Positions 24,896-35,127 of a stretch of DNA of 64,000 nucleotides are shown here, piece after piece. Below the pieces are notes generated by a model. That model saw only the letters and a list, made by a program, of their open reading frames with translations. It did no database searches and was not told the DNA's origin. Source of the stretch: an uncultured bacterium. Its GTDB lineage: Bacteria > Pseudomonadota > Alphaproteobacteria > Sphingomonadales > Sphingomonadaceae. The first letter of the stretch is position 1, and each line of letters starts with the position of its first letter. The stretch covers positions 151,158-215,157 of the forward strand of contig CALOGB020000129.1 in assembly GCA_942636505.2 (NCBI GenBank), given 5' to 3'. Both the position numbers and the translations under genes were made by a program.

Positions 24896-26233
24896 TCAGA
24901 GTGCCGCCATTGCCGCGGCATGCGCCCGGATCACATCTTGCGTCGAGGCGTCGCTGTCGAACACGCCGTACCAACCCTGCGGCTCGTGCGGCGGGTCGCC
25001 CATATAGGCGAGGTCGCCGCGCTGGAACCGGTGGTCGGCATGCGGCGTACGCGCCTCGCCGTTCCACGCCCAGAAGTTCGAGCCCGCGAGTGGTCCGCCG
25101 GACTTGGCATCGGTTTCGATCGCCGCATAGATCTGACGGTAAAACCGATCCTTATACACCGTCGTTATGGTCGGATCATAGGCGGTCTTCCCGTCGCGCG
25201 GATAGCCGAACTCCTCGATCACCAGCGGCTTGCCGAGCGTCGTCGCCAGCCGGATATGCGCGTCGATATAGCCGGCCACCTTGGCCGCGCCGGCGTCATA
25301 GGTGCCGGCGAGATCACCTGCGTCCATCCAGGTCCAGTTGTTGGGCCAGATATGCGTCGTGAGGTAATCGATCGACGGTGAGCGGTGCGCGGTGAGTACG
25401 ACGTCCTCGCGCTCGATCGAACCCTTGAGCCCCTCCGAACCGGTCGAGACGAGGTGGTTCGGATCTAGCGTCTTGATGTACCGCGCGGTCTCGTCGATCC
25501 AGCGGTAGAAAGCGGGCAGGTTGGGTATGGCCACAGCAGCGCCACCAGCGGGGCGTGGCTCGTTCGCCAACTGCCATGCCATGATCGTCGGATCCGCGGC
25601 GTAGGCGACGCCCGTCACGGTGTTGGTCCGCGAGACGATCGCGCGGATATAGTCGCGGTACATCGCCTGCGCCTGGCCGTTGTCGTAGAACGCGGCGTTC
25701 CAGTCGGCGAACGCGGGCCACGGATGTGCGGGGTCGTTCATGTTGATGAACTTGCCGCCGTTGACCCACGTCAGATACGTCATCATCCCGCCCGACCATT
25801 CCCAGAAGTTGGTCAGGTAGATCACGCCGGTCATGTCGCGCTTCGCCATCTCGGCGAGCATCCAGTCGAGGCCCTTGAGCAGATCCTCGTTATAGGTCGC
25901 GGTCTTGTCGCGGAAGCCGGGCGTGATCGAGTTCTTGAGCGGCGAGAGTTCCGCCGACCCGAGGATGCGGAGGTTGCGCACGCCGAGCGCGTTCAAGCGG
26001 TCGAGTTCGCGGCCGAGACGCGCGCGGTTGCCGTACGCGGTCTCCGCGCCGAGCCATGCGCCGTACCAGATGTTGGCCCCGGCATAGCGGTAGGGCTTAC
26101 CGCCACGCCGGAAATGGGTTCCGTCGACCGTGACGAACGCCGGCGTTGCGAGCAATCCAGCCAGCCGACCGTTGTTCGTGCAGCCAGCGGCCAGGGCAAC
26201 GCCCCCCAGCAACGCCGCACGTCGACCGATCAT
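24896..26233 (-). CDS. Glycoside hydrolase family 5 endo-beta-1,4-mannanase (lipoprotein)
   Basis: 445 residues from ATG 26233. The N-terminus has a lipobox (GGVALAAGC), so the mature enzyme is probably membrane-anchored. The GH5_7-like barrel shows [20 protein letters not shown], the acid/base Glu in WQLANEPRP, the conserved THIWPNNW and the nucleophile Glu in LVIEEFGYP. This pattern is typical of mannan endo-1,4-beta-mannosidase. It is the first gene of the row GH5-CE2-GH3-GH9, whose combined activities suit acetylated glucomannan. In-frame starts upstream, up to 26434, are possible but less likely. Confidence 0.9.
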   Translation of the reverse strand: MIGRRAALLGGVALAAGCTNNGRLAGLLATPAFVTVDGTHFRRGGKPYRYAGANIWYGAWLGAETAYGNRARLGRELDRLNALGVRNLRILGSAELSPLKNSITPGFRDKTATYNEDLLKGLDWMLAEMAKRDMTGVIYLTNFWEWSGGMMTYLTWVNGGKFINMNDPAHPWPAFADWNAAFYDNGQAQAMYRDYIRAIVSRTNTVTGVAYAADPTIMAWQLANEPRPAGGAAVAIPNLPAFYRWIDETARYIKTLDPNHLVSTGSEGLKGSIEREDVVLTAHRSPSIDYLTTHIWPNNWTWMDAGDLAGTYDAGAAKVAGYIDAHIRLATTLGKPLVIEEFGYPRDGKTAYDPTITTVYKDRFYRQIYAAIETDAKSGGPLAGSNFWAWNGEARTPHADHRFQRGDLAYMGDPPHEPQGWYGVFDSDASTQDVIRAHAAAMAAL

Positions 26234-26511
26234 CGCGTTGTCCAAGCCATCCCCCTTATACCGCCACCGCGTCGAGCGTCCCCGCCGGACGATTGATCGA
26301 CCGGTCGGATTGTCTAGCGCCAGAGCCATTGTCTTTAGGTTTGCATGGCGCGGCGCGCTACCGGGATTTATCATACTTGGAGCAGAACGCGTCGGACGCT
26401 GTCTGCCGGGATGGTGCACCTGCATTCCGTGCATCCCAATCGTATCAGAACGCGTTTGTCCTCTGCCATCTCGCTAGCCGAGTTGGGTCGCCATCACTGC
26501 CGGAGTTGCTC

Positions 26512-28260
26512 ATGTCCAAGACCATCATCGCCGACCTGTTTGCCGAGACGCTGCACCTGGCAGGCGTCGAGCGGATCTACGGCGTCGTGGGCGACAGCCT
26601 CAACGGCCTGACCGACAGTCTGCGGCGGCAGGGCAAGATCGAGTGGATTCACGTTCGCAACGAGGAGGCTGCGGCGTTTGCGGCGGGTGCGGAGGCGCAG
26701 TTGACGGGCAAGCTGGCGGTGTGTGCCGGGTCTTGCGGCCCCGGCAACATGCACCTGATCAACGGGCTCTACGACTGCAACCGGACGCGCGTGCCGGTGC
26801 TGGCGATCGCGGCACAGGTGCCGAGCGGGGAGGTGGGCTCGAACTATTTTCAGGAAACGCGGCCGGAAGCGCTGTTCCGCGAATGCAGCGTCTATTGTGA
26901 GACGATCTCCGATGCCGACCAGATGCCGCGGACGCTGGAGACCGCGATCCGGGCGGCGGTCGGCTACCGCGGCGTGTCGGTCGTCGCGATGCCGGGCGAT
27001 GTCGCGCTGCGGTCGACGACGGGCACGCTGGCACGGTCGAAGGGTGCACTCTTGCCGCCGCCATCGGTGACGATACCGGCGGAGGCGGATATCGCCGAAC
27101 TCGCCGCGCTGTTGAACGGTGCGCAGAAGGTGACGATCCTCGCGGGGCGTGGGTGCCGCACCGCGCATGCCGAGCTCGTAACGCTCGCGGGAATCTTGCA
27201 GGCGCCGATCGTCCACGCGCTGGGCGGCAAGGAGTTCGTCGAGTACGACAACCCCTATGACGTCGGCATGACCGGGCTGATCGGCTTTGCTAGCGGCTAC
27301 GACGCGATGATGGCGTGCGACGTGCTGCTGATGCTCGGCACGGATTTCCCGTATCGGCAATTCTATCCGGAGAAGGCGAAGGTCGCGCAGATCGACCTGA
27401 TCCCGGAAAACCTCGGTCGGCGGACGGCGATCGATATCGGGCTGGTCGGCGATGTCGGCGCAACTCTTGCGGCGCTGATTCCGCGAGTGAAGACCGGGCG
27501 CGATGGCAGCTTCCTCAAGTCCGCGATCGAGAATTACGCCGAGTCCCGCAAGGGGCTGGACGATCTTGCCAACGGGAAGCCCGGCAGCGGTGTGATCCAT
27601 CCGCAGCACATCGCTCGCGTCCTCAGCGAGCAGGCGGCGGACGATGCGGTCTTCGCCTGCGACGTCGGCACGCCGACCGTATGGGCTGCGCGCTACCTGA
27701 AGATGAACGGGCGGCGGCGGTTGATCGGATCGTTCAACCACGGATCGATGGCGAACGCGCTGCCGCAGGCGATCGGCGTACAGTCAGCATACCCAGGGCG
27801 GCAAGTCGTGACGTTGTCGGGCGATGGCGGACTGGCGATGCTGATGGGTGAATTGCTCACGGTGCGCCAACTCGGGTTGCCGGTGAAGATCATCGTCTTC
27901 AACAACGGGACGCTCGGGTTCGTCGAAATGGAGATGAAGGCGGCGGGCCTGGTCGAGACCGGCGTCGCGCTCGACAACCCCGACTTTGCGGCGATGGCGC
28001 GGGCGATCGGGATCCACGGCGTGCGCGTGACCGATCCGGGTGATGTCGAGGCGGGAATCCGGGACGTCCTCGCGCATCCGGGGCCGGCGCTGCTCGATGC
28101 CGTCACCGCGCGCACCGAACTGTCGATGCCGCCCAAGATCACGCTGGAGCAGATGAAGGGCTTTACGCTCTACATGGCGAAGGCGATCATCAGCGGGCGC
28201 GGCGACGAGGTGGTCGAGTTGGGCAAGACCAATGTCGGCTTGCTCAAACGTCTATTCTGA
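26512..28260 (+). CDS. poxB: Pyruvate dehydrogenase (quinone), thiamine-diphosphate enzyme
   Basis: 582 residues, close to E. coli PoxB (572). It catalyses oxidative decarboxylation of pyruvate to acetate and CO2, passing electrons to membrane quinone. Seen here are the N-terminal Pyr domain with [13 protein letters not shown] and the conserved Glu in [19 protein letters not shown]. The middle FAD/NAD-like domain follows, then the PP domain with the ThDP-binding [15 protein letters not shown] and [14 protein letters not shown] 26512 fits PoxB N-termini and has GGAG eight bases upstream. The frame is open further upstream to 26146, but that stretch overlaps the GH5 gene on the other strand. 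The 278 bp divergent gap holds no other gene. Confidence 0.93.
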   Translation: MSKTIIADLFAETLHLAGVERIYGVVGDSLNGLTDSLRRQGKIEWIHVRNEEAAAFAAGAEAQLTGKLAVCAGSCGPGNMHLINGLYDCNRTRVPVLAIAAQVPSGEVGSNYFQETRPEALFRECSVYCETISDADQMPRTLETAIRAAVGYRGVSVVAMPGDVALRSTTGTLARSKGALLPPPSVTIPAEADIAELAALLNGAQKVTILAGRGCRTAHAELVTLAGILQAPIVHALGGKEFVEYDNPYDVGMTGLIGFASGYDAMMACDVLLMLGTDFPYRQFYPEKAKVAQIDLIPENLGRRTAIDIGLVGDVGATLAALIPRVKTGRDGSFLKSAIENYAESRKGLDDLANGKPGSGVIHPQHIARVLSEQAADDAVFACDVGTPTVWAARYLKMNGRRRLIGSFNHGSMANALPQAIGVQSAYPGRQVVTLSGDGGLAMLMGELLTVRQLGLPVKIIVFNNGTLGFVEMEMKAAGLVETGVALDNPDFAAMARAIGIHGVRVTDPGDVEAGIRDVLAHPGPALLDAVTARTELSMPPKITLEQMKGFTLYMAKAIISGRGDEVVELGKTNVGLLKRLF

Positions 28261-28290
28261 GCGAGCCGAGATCGGTCGGTGCCGGGTCCG

Positions 28291-29250
28291 TCAGAGCGAA
28301 AGACGGGCCCGCGCCGCGCGGTATTCGCGTTCGAGACGATCGACGCGGTCGGCGACGCTTTCGACCTCGGTGACCGCGCCGATGCCCTGGCCCGAGCCCC
28401 AGATATCTTTCCACGCCTTGGGCTTGGAACCGTTGCCGCCGCCGAAGTCCATCGTCTTCAAATCGCCCTCGGGGAGGTTGTCGGGATCCATTCCCGCCGC
28501 TTGAATCGACGCGCGCAGGTAATTGCCGTGCACGCCGGTGAAGAGGTTGGAATAGATGATGTCGGACGCCTTGCCGGCGACGATGCCGTCCTTGTACGCC
28601 TGGTCCGCGTTCGCCTCGGTCGTCGCGATGAACGGCGAACCGATATAGCCGAAGTCCGCGCCCATCGCCTGCGCGGCGAGGACGGCGTCGCCGGTCGCGA
28701 TCGAGCCCGACAGCGCGAGCGGACCGTCGAACCACTGACGGATTTCCTGGATGATCGCGAACGGTGACAGCCGACCGGCATGGCCGCCCGCACCGGCAGC
28801 GACTGCGATCAGGCCGTCGGCGCCCTTCTCGATCGCCTTCCGCGCGAAACGGTCGTCGATCACGTCGTGGAGCGTGATGCCGCCCCAGCCATGCACCGCG
28901 GTGTTGAGGTCTTCGCGCGCGCCGAGCGAGGTGATGACGATCGGCACCTGCCACTTCGCGCACGTCGCGAGGTCGCTTTCGAGCCGATCGTTGGATTTGT
29001 GGACGATCTGGTTGACCGCGAAGGGGGCTGCCGGGCGGTCGGGATTGGCGCGGTTATGTGCGCTGAGTTCCTCGGTGATCCGGTGGAGCCACTCGTCGAG
29101 CATAGCCTGCGGGCGCGCATTGAGCGCGGGGAACGAGCCGACGATACCGGCCTTGCACTGCGCGATCACCAGATCGGGGCCGGAAATTATGAACAGCGGC
29201 GAGCCGATGACGGGCAGGCGCAAGTTTTTTAGAATGGCGGGTACGGTCAT
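28291..29250 (-). CDS. Nitronate monooxygenase (FMN-dependent, NMO/2-nitropropane dioxygenase family)
   Basis: 319 residues forming an FMN-binding TIM barrel. Visible features are the N-terminal LRLPVIGSPLFIISGPDLV, GIVGSFPALNARP, the phosphate-binding segment LIAVAAGAGGHAGRLSPFAI with the conserved His, and ALSGSIATGDAVLAAQAMGADFGYIGSPF. It oxidises toxic alkyl nitronates such as propionate-3-nitronate, or a related substrate. It is convergent with poxB (30 bp between stops) and on the same strand as the paoABC genes upstream, from which a strong hairpin separates it. Confidence 0.92.
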   Translation of the reverse strand: MTVPAILKNLRLPVIGSPLFIISGPDLVIAQCKAGIVGSFPALNARPQAMLDEWLHRITEELSAHNRANPDRPAAPFAVNQIVHKSNDRLESDLATCAKWQVPIVITSLGAREDLNTAVHGWGGITLHDVIDDRFARKAIEKGADGLIAVAAGAGGHAGRLSPFAIIQEIRQWFDGPLALSGSIATGDAVLAAQAMGADFGYIGSPFIATTEANADQAYKDGIVAGKASDIIYSNLFTGVHGNYLRASIQAAGMDPDNLPEGDLKTMDFGGGNGSKPKAWKDIWGSGQGIGAVTEVESVADRVDRLEREYRAARARLSL

Positions 29251-29296
29251 GCCAGTTTTCTAGCGCAACCTATTCGCGCGCGCCAGAGCCGGTTTT

Positions 29297-29335
29297 GCCC
29301 TCCACCCAGGCTGCTGAGGCTGCCGGGTGGAGGGC
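29297..29335. terminator. Strong hairpin between paoC and nitronate monooxygenase
   Basis: A perfect 11-bp inverted repeat, GCCCTCCACCC (29297-29307) and GGGTGGAGGGC (29325-29335), with a 17-nt loop. It stands directly after the paoC stop on the minus strand. There is no U run after it on that strand, so it may be a stem that protects or attenuates transcripts rather than a classic terminator. Confidence 0.6.
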
Positions 29336-29341
29336 AGGGTA

Positions 29342-31534
29342 TCAGGCCATCTTGCCGATGACCTTGTCGAGCGTCAGCGGGTATTCACGGATGCGGACGC
29401 CGCAGGCGTTGTAGACCGCATTGGCGATCGCCGCGCCGACGCCGCAAAGGCCCAGTTCGCCGATACCCTTGGCCTTCATCGGCGAGGACTTCTCGTCGAG
29501 TTCGTCCATGAAGAACACGTCCTGCATCGGAATGTCGGCGTGCGCGGGCACGTGATATTCGGCGAGATCGTGGTTGACGAAATAGCCGAACCGCGTGTCG
29601 ACGATCGCATCCTCCATCAGTGCCGCACCGACGCCCATCGTCATCGCGCCGATCACCTGGCTGCGCGCCGATTTCGGGTTGAGGATGCGGCCCGCGGCGA
29701 ATGCACCGCTCATGCGGCGGACGCGGATTTCACCGGTCGCCGAGTCGACGCCGACCTCGACGAAATGTGCGCCGAACGTGGCCTGCGCGTACGTCTTGGT
29801 AAGGTCGCCGAACTCGATCGAATCCTCCGCCGACAGCCCGGCATCGCCTGCGGCATCCGACAGCGAAACGCTGCGGTTGCCCGACTTTACCTTGCCGTCC
29901 TCGAACACGACGTCAGTCGAATTGAACCCGAGTTTCTGCGCGACCCGCTCGCGCAACGCCATGCATGCCGCATAGACGCCCGCGGTCGAGCTGTTGCCGC
30001 CCCACTGGCCGCCCGAACCCGACGAGGCCGGGAAGCTGCTGTCGCCGAGCAGGACGATCACCTTGTCCATCGGCACGCCCATCATCTCGGCCGCGGTCTG
30101 CGCGATGATCGTGTAGCTGCCCGTGCCGATGTCGGTCATGTCGGTGGCGACGGTGACGACGCCCTTCTTGTCGATCCCGACGCGCGCGCCCGACTTCATC
30201 GTGACGTTGTCGCGGAACGCCGACGCCATGCCCATGCCAACCAGCCAGCGGCCGTCGCGGACCTGCCCCGGAACCGGGTTGCGCTTGTTCCAGCCGAAGC
30301 GTTCGGCGCCGGTCTTCAGGCAGCCGACGAGGTCACGCTGCGAGAATTGGCGCGACGGCTTTTCCGGATCGACCTGCGTATCGTTGATGATGCGCAGCTG
30401 GACCGGGTCCATCTTCAGCTTCTCGGCCAGTTCGTCCATCGCCGCTTCGAGCGCGAGCAGGCCGACGGCCTCGCCGGGTGCGCGCATCGCGTTGCCCTCG
30501 GGGAGATCGAGCACGGCCAGACGCGTCGCGGTCATGCGGTTGGCGCCGGCGTAGAGCAGGCGGGTCGCATTCGGCGCGGTCTCGGGACCACCACCGGGCA
30601 AATCGCCCGACCAGCTCTCATGCGCGATCGCGGTGATCTTGCCGTCCTTCTGCGCACCGATACGAAGGCGCTGGATCGTTGCCGGGCGATGCGTCGTGTT
30701 GTTCATCACGTGCGGGCGGGCAAGCGCGAGCTTCACCGGACGTCCGCCGATCGCGCGCGAGCCGAGCGCTGCCATGACCGCGTCGCTGCGGACCCACAGC
30801 TTCGAGCCGAAGCCGCCACCGACATAAGGCGACATCACGTGGATGCTTTCCTTCGGCAGCAGCAGCGTCTCGCTCATGTCGCCGACCGCCCAGTTGATCA
30901 TCTGGTTCGACGTCCAGAGCGTGAGCTTGCCGTCCTTCCACGCCGCGGTGGTGGAGTGTGGCTCCATCATCATATGGCTCTGGTCGGGCGTGGTGTAGCG
31001 CTCGTCGAGCTTGACCGGCGCCTTGGCGAACGCACCGGCGAAGTCGCCGACGGCGGTGTCGGGGGTACCACTCTTGGGCTTGGTGGCGGAGCCCTGTGCG
31101 GCGGCAAGGTCAAACTTGCCCGAAGCCCGCGCGTAGTTGACGCGGAGCAGCTTGGTAGCTGCCCGCGCCTGTTCGAACGTCTCCGCGACGACGACCGCGA
31201 CGGCCTGGTCGTAATGCTGGACGTCCGGGCCGGCGAGCATCCGCGCGGTGTGGTTCTTGGCTTTGCCGAGCTTGCCGGCATTCTGGTAGGTGACGACCGC
31301 GAGCACACCGGGAGCGACCTTCGCGTCGGCGTCGTCGATGCTCTCGATCCGGCCCTTGGCGATCGCCGAGCCGAGAATGTAGCCATAGGCGGCGTTTGGT
31401 GCGACGTCGTTGCGCTCATAGGCGTAGTGCGCGGTGCCGGTGGTCTTCAGCTTGCCGTCGACGCGATCGAGCGGCTTGCCGAGCACCTTCATGCGGTCGG
31501 TCGGGTTCGCCGTGGCGGGGGTATCGAACTTCAT
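29342..31534 (-). CDS. paoC: Periplasmic aldehyde oxidoreductase, molybdopterin-binding subunit (PaoC-like)
   Basis: 730 residues from ATG 31534. The xanthine-dehydrogenase-type fold shows RVDGKLKTTGTAHYAYE at the N-terminus and molybdopterin-contacting stretches YVGGGFGSKLWVRSD, RAPGEAVGLLALEAAMDEL and GSGGQWGGNSSTAGVYAACMALR. The C-terminal GIGELGLCGVGAAIANAVYN carries the catalytic Glu. It oxidises aldehydes to acids together with the FAD and iron-sulphur subunits encoded just upstream. The order iron-sulphur, FAD, molybdenum subunit and the Tat-type leader on the small subunit match E. coli PaoABC. Cofactor insertion would need a PaoD/XdhC-type chaperone, which is not in this window. Confidence 0.92.
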   Translation of the reverse strand: MKFDTPATANPTDRMKVLGKPLDRVDGKLKTTGTAHYAYERNDVAPNAAYGYILGSAIAKGRIESIDDADAKVAPGVLAVVTYQNAGKLGKAKNHTARMLAGPDVQHYDQAVAVVVAETFEQARAATKLLRVNYARASGKFDLAAAQGSATKPKSGTPDTAVGDFAGAFAKAPVKLDERYTTPDQSHMMMEPHSTTAAWKDGKLTLWTSNQMINWAVGDMSETLLLPKESIHVMSPYVGGGFGSKLWVRSDAVMAALGSRAIGGRPVKLALARPHVMNNTTHRPATIQRLRIGAQKDGKITAIAHESWSGDLPGGGPETAPNATRLLYAGANRMTATRLAVLDLPEGNAMRAPGEAVGLLALEAAMDELAEKLKMDPVQLRIINDTQVDPEKPSRQFSQRDLVGCLKTGAERFGWNKRNPVPGQVRDGRWLVGMGMASAFRDNVTMKSGARVGIDKKGVVTVATDMTDIGTGSYTIIAQTAAEMMGVPMDKVIVLLGDSSFPASSGSGGQWGGNSSTAGVYAACMALRERVAQKLGFNSTDVVFEDGKVKSGNRSVSLSDAAGDAGLSAEDSIEFGDLTKTYAQATFGAHFVEVGVDSATGEIRVRRMSGAFAAGRILNPKSARSQVIGAMTMGVGAALMEDAIVDTRFGYFVNHDLAEYHVPAHADIPMQDVFFMDELDEKSSPMKAKGIGELGLCGVGAAIANAVYNACGVRIREYPLTLDKVIGKMA

Positions 31535-31539
31535 GGCGA

Positions 31540-32490
31540 TCAGGCCTTCGCTTCTTCGAACACGGCGCCGATGGTGCGTTCGACCAACGGCAGCTTGAAC
31601 GCATTCTGTGATGTGGTGCGGGCGCCGGCGAGGACTGCCGATGCGGTCGCCTTGGCGCCATTCGGCATCTGCGCCTCGGCGGATTCGACGCGCCACGGCT
31701 TATGCGCGAGGCCACCGAAGGCGAGACGGCCGCGACCGCCGGGCTGGATCACGGCAGCAACCGAGATCAGCGCGAACGCGTAGGACGCACGATCACGCAC
31801 CTTCTGATAGATGTGCGTGCCGCCGATCGGCTTTGGCAACGTTACCGCCGTGATGAGTTCGCCGGGCGCAAGCGAGGTCTCGATATTCGGCGTCGCGCCT
31901 GGGAGACGGTGGAAGTCCGCGATCGGGATCGCGCGCGTCTGACCGGCAGCGTTCACCGTCTCGACGGTAGCATCGAGTACGCGCATCGCGACGGCCATAT
32001 CGCTTGGGTGCGTCGCGATGCACGCGTCGCTCGTACCCATCACGGCCAGGTTGCGGTTGAACCCGCCGATCGCCGCGCAGCCGCTGCCGGGCTGGCGCTT
32101 GTTGCAGGGCTTCGTGGTGTCGTAGAAATACGGGCACCGCGTCCGCTGGAGCAGATTGCCCGCGGTCGTCGCCTTGTTGCGCAACTGGCCCGAAGCGCCG
32201 GACACCAGCGCGCGGCTGAGCACACCGTAATCCTTCCGCACGCGCGCATCGGCCGCGAGGTCGGTGTTGCGGACGAGCGCGCCGACACGGAGGCCACCAT
32301 CCGAGGTTGGCGTGATCTTGTCGAGGCCAAGGCCGTTGACGTCGATCAGATGCTGCGGCGTCTCGATCTGGAGCTTCATCAGGTCGAGCAGGTTCGTGCC
32401 GCCCGCGATGAACTTCGCGCCTGGCGTGCGGACTGCAGCGCTGGCAGCTTCCTTCGCCGAGGTGGCGCGCTCGTAGGTGAAGGCCTTCAT
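31540..32490 (-). CDS. paoB: Aldehyde oxidoreductase FAD-binding subunit (PaoB-like)
   Basis: 316 residues from ATG 32490, the start beginning [16 protein letters not shown] as in CoxM/PaoB proteins. The FAD-binding motif is [18 protein letters not shown]. The segment [23 protein letters not shown], with a further Cys-rich [15 protein letters not shown], fits the additional [4Fe-4S] site that PaoB carries and most relatives lack. The start overlaps the paoA stop by 4 bases, and the stop lies 6 bp before paoC, so the three are translationally linked. Confidence 0.92.
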   Translation of the reverse strand: MKAFTYERATSAKEAASAAVRTPGAKFIAGGTNLLDLMKLQIETPQHLIDVNGLGLDKITPTSDGGLRVGALVRNTDLAADARVRKDYGVLSRALVSGASGQLRNKATTAGNLLQRTRCPYFYDTTKPCNKRQPGSGCAAIGGFNRNLAVMGTSDACIATHPSDMAVAMRVLDATVETVNAAGQTRAIPIADFHRLPGATPNIETSLAPGELITAVTLPKPIGGTHIYQKVRDRASYAFALISVAAVIQPGGRGRLAFGGLAHKPWRVESAEAQMPNGAKATASAVLAGARTTSQNAFKLPLVERTIGAVFEEAKA

Positions 32491-33131
32491 GCGGAACGCT
32501 CCGTACCGGCGACGTCGTGGATCGCGTCGATAATGTTCGCATAGGCACCGCAGCGGCAGATGTTGCCGCTCATTCGCTCGCGCAGTTCGTCGGTGGTCAC
32601 CGTTGGCTGAGCCGAAATATCGCCAGTCACGTGGCTGGGGATGCCCGCCTTGATCTCGCCGAGCGTCGCGACGGCCGAGCAAATCTGGCCGGGGGTGCAA
32701 TAGCCGCACTGATAGCCATCATGCTTGACGAACGCGGCCTGCATCGCATGCAGCTTCTCGGGGGTGCCGAGGCCTTCGATCGTCGTGATCTCTTCGCCTT
32801 CGTGCATGACCGCAAGCGTCAGGCAGCTGTTGATGCGGCGACCCTCGACGATGACCGTGCACGCGCCGCACTGGCCGTGGTCGCAGCCCTTCTTGGTGCC
32901 GGTGAGCTTCAAATTTTCACGCAGCGCGTCCAGCAGCGTGGTCCGCGTATCGACAATGATCTTGGTGGTGCGACCATTGACCTTGAGCGTCACGGGCATC
33001 GTCGGCGGGGCCGACTGCGCGGTACCCTGCGTCTGAGCCTGTACGGCGGGCGCCGCAACCAACGTAGCCGACGCGACACCGCCGGCGATCACGCCACGGC
33101 GCGACACCGGAAAACCTTCATCCTGATGCAT
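32487..33131 (-). CDS. paoA: Aldehyde oxidoreductase iron-sulphur subunit (PaoA-like), Tat-exported
   Basis: 214 residues. The N-terminus carries a twin-arginine signal (SRRGVIAGG, then hydrophobic [12 protein letters not shown]). That directs the folded complex to the periplasm. The plant-type [2Fe-2S] domain has [11 protein letters not shown] with the later Cys in NSCLTL. The C-terminal helical [2Fe-2S] domain has CGYCTPGQI and CRCGAY. It is the first gene of the paoABC row. The divergent small gene at 33242 lies 110 bp away, leaving room for both promoters. Confidence 0.94.
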   Translation of the reverse strand: MHQDEGFPVSRRGVIAGGVASATLVAAPAVQAQTQGTAQSAPPTMPVTLKVNGRTTKIIVDTRTTLLDALRENLKLTGTKKGCDHGQCGACTVIVEGRRINSCLTLAVMHEGEEITTIEGLGTPEKLHAMQAAFVKHDGYQCGYCTPGQICSAVATLGEIKAGIPSHVTGDISAQPTVTTDELRERMSGNICRCGAYANIIDAIHDVAGTERSA

Positions 33132-33241
33132 ATCAAATCCCTGTATCTGCTAGAGTAACGGGCGAGAGCGGGCAAAGTTGCGCTGCTCCGCAATTGGTTC
33201 CGTGAATTTTGCGTCATAAAAATCTGCGATAGGGTATTGAA

Positions 33242-33442
33242 ATGCGGACAGTTTCTTCCAGCGTGTCGGTGCGACTGTATCATCTCGACGACAGCGGCGA
33301 GGGCGGGGCTGCGACGACGCTGTTTTATGGTCCGCTCGGGGAGGCCCTGACGATCGCAGCGCAGCAGGAAGAGGATGTGCAAGCGGGGTTGTATCTTGCC
33401 ACCGAGAACGACGTCGTCGCGTATCTTGATCTGGAGGAGTAG
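33242..33442 (+). CDS. Small hypothetical protein
   Basis: 66 residues preceded by AGGG about seven bases upstream of the ATG. The composition (RLYHLDDSGEGGAATTLFYGPLGEALTIAAQQEEDVQAGLYLATENDVVAYLDL) is balanced and acidic, with no membrane segment, and reads like a small folded cytoplasmic protein. It stands alone between the divergent paoABC operon and the convergent flavoprotein gene. I do not recognise the family. Confidence 0.6.
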   Translation: MRTVSSSVSVRLYHLDDSGEGGAATTLFYGPLGEALTIAAQQEEDVQAGLYLATENDVVAYLDLEE

Positions 33443-33486
33443 CGCTAAGCGAGCGATCTCTTATTGCGATCCGCCACCCCGATAGC

Positions 33487-33592
33487 ACCACCCCGGCGAA
33501 GGCCGGGGCCCAATTGGAAAGCTGGCCGTAACGGAGCGGTGCCAGCCGTTACTAAGCGCTCCCAATTGGGCCCCGGCCTTCGCCGGGGTGGT
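33487..33592. repeat. Palindromic intergenic element, type A copy 1
   Basis: Perfect 31-bp inverted repeats (33487-33517 and 33562-33592, outer end ACCACCCCGG, inner end CCAATTGG) around a 44-nt loop. Each arm also folds on itself through CCCCGGC and GCCGGGG. It lies between convergent genes. Close relatives are at 57327-57423 and, more diverged, at 51512-51586. Confidence 0.95.
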
Positions 33593-33609
33593 ATTTGTGT
33601 TCAAATGCT

Positions 33610-35025
33610 TCAAGTTCCCGGCGTGAAACCGTCGTCGCGATCCGGCGGGGTAGGCGAATGCACCTCGCTACATATCGAACGAAGCGCACCCTTCATCCCC
33701 TCCTCGAACGTTGGATGGTAAATCGGCAGATCGAGCACCTCGGTCGCGGTCCAGCGGCTCTGGATCGCCCACGCGATCAGGTGCGCGCTATGCTCGACTG
33801 CCGGTCCCGCCATCGTCGCACCGGTCAGGCGCCCGTCGCGGCGATCGGCGTAGAACCGGACCAACCCCGCATTGCATGCCTCAACCTTCGCCCGGCCCTG
33901 ATCGTCATACGACGCGGTACCGATGACAGTGTCGGCATCGTCATCCTTGGCGATCTTGCCGATGACCGCGACGTTAGGATGCGTAAAGGTGATCGCGAAC
34001 GGCACGGTACGCTTGCCCGGCGTCACCTCGGGATAGCTCGCCGCGTTCCGCCCCGCGATCATGCCCTCTGCCGATGCCTCGTGCAGTACCGCGCGGTCAT
34101 GGTCCGCGTCGCCGGCGATGAAGATAGGCGCGGTGCCACACTGCATCGTCTCGCAGTCATAGTCCGGCATGCCGTGGTCATTGAGCGCAAGTCCGGTCGT
34201 TTCCAGTCCGATGCCCTTGATTCTTGGCGGACGCCCGGTCGCGACGAGCAGATAGTCGAAGCGCTGCTCACCCGATGCGGAACCACTCCAGGCCAGCTTG
34301 ACGCCATCACCGTCAGGCTCGACCGTGAGTTCAACACCCAGCAGGATCGGCATCTCGCGCGACAAGATCGCGTGATACGCCTCGGCGACGTGGCGGTCCT
34401 TCAGTCCGCCAATCGTCTCGCCCGTGTCGAACACCATCGTGTCGACGCCAAGCCGTGCCATTGCCTGTGCCAATTCCAGCCCCAGCGCGCCCGCGCCGAT
34501 GACGCCGAGCGAGTTCGGAAGGTCCTTTAGGTCAAAGATGCTCTCGTTGGTCAGCACTCGGTCGCGCACGCCGTCGAACATCTCGGGGATCGCAGGGCTC
34601 GATCCGGTCGCGATCACCACGGACTTCGCGTGTACCTCGCTGCCGTCACTGAACGACAGGATCGTCGCACCCGCAAATTTGGCGCGTGCTTTGATCTTCA
34701 CCTCCTCGGGCAGCTTGTCGATCGAGGTCTCGACGCCGGCGACGAACGCGTCGCGCTCCTTACGGACCCGCGCCATCACCGCGACACCATCGACCTTGCC
34801 CGACGCCTCTACCCCGAACACTGACGCATGCTCGACCGCATGCATCGCGTTACCGGCCGCAATCAACAGCTTGGAGGGCATACATCCCACGCTCGCACAG
34901 GTCGTGCCGCCGAAGCCTTCGTCGATCAGCAACGTCTTGGCGCCGTTGCGTCGCGCGCTGCGCTCGGCGGCGAGGCCGGCGGTTCCGGCACCGATGATTG
35001 CCACGTCGCAGGTCAGCTTCGTCAT
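33610..35025 (-). CDS. Dihydrolipoamide dehydrogenase-like FAD disulphide oxidoreductase
   Basis: 471 residues of the class I pyridine nucleotide-disulphide oxidoreductase family. It has the FAD-binding GAGTAGLAAERSARRNG, the redox-active disulphide in GGTTCASVGCMPSKLL, the NAD-binding GVIGAGALGLELAQAMARLG, FIAGDADHD and the C-terminal YHPTFEEGMKGALR with the active-site His/Glu pair. The first redox motif differs from the usual GGTCLNVGCIP, and no 2-oxoacid dehydrogenase subunits are nearby. It is probably a stand-alone lipoamide, glutathione or soluble-transhydrogenase-like enzyme. The divergent GST gene starts 103 bp away, suggesting a shared redox-stress role. Confidence 0.88.
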   Translation of the reverse strand: MTKLTCDVAIIGAGTAGLAAERSARRNGAKTLLIDEGFGGTTCASVGCMPSKLLIAAGNAMHAVEHASVFGVEASGKVDGVAVMARVRKERDAFVAGVETSIDKLPEEVKIKARAKFAGATILSFSDGSEVHAKSVVIATGSSPAIPEMFDGVRDRVLTNESIFDLKDLPNSLGVIGAGALGLELAQAMARLGVDTMVFDTGETIGGLKDRHVAEAYHAILSREMPILLGVELTVEPDGDGVKLAWSGSASGEQRFDYLLVATGRPPRIKGIGLETTGLALNDHGMPDYDCETMQCGTAPIFIAGDADHDRAVLHEASAEGMIAGRNAASYPEVTPGKRTVPFAITFTHPNVAVIGKIAKDDDADTVIGTASYDDQGRAKVEACNAGLVRFYADRRDGRLTGATMAGPAVEHSAHLIAWAIQSRWTATEVLDLPIYHPTFEEGMKGALRSICSEVHSPTPPDRDDGFTPGT

Positions 35026-35127
35026 AAGTCTCTCCGTTGCCGGAGAATTCCGGGGCCGCGGTCAACGAAACCTTCGATGCCGCCCAGCCGTTCCGCGGTG
35101 CAGCACATTCCTAGTCGAAGGACGCTT

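Noticed and set aside
19337..26233. SusCD-type polysaccharide utilisation locus
   Set aside because: There is no SusD-like gene, and the adjacent TonB receptor is under cobalamin control, so it is unlikely to be the glycan transporter.
29297..29335. Classical Rho-independent terminator for paoABC
   Set aside because: The stem is strong, but no U run follows on the minus strand; it is listed only as a hairpin with uncertain role.
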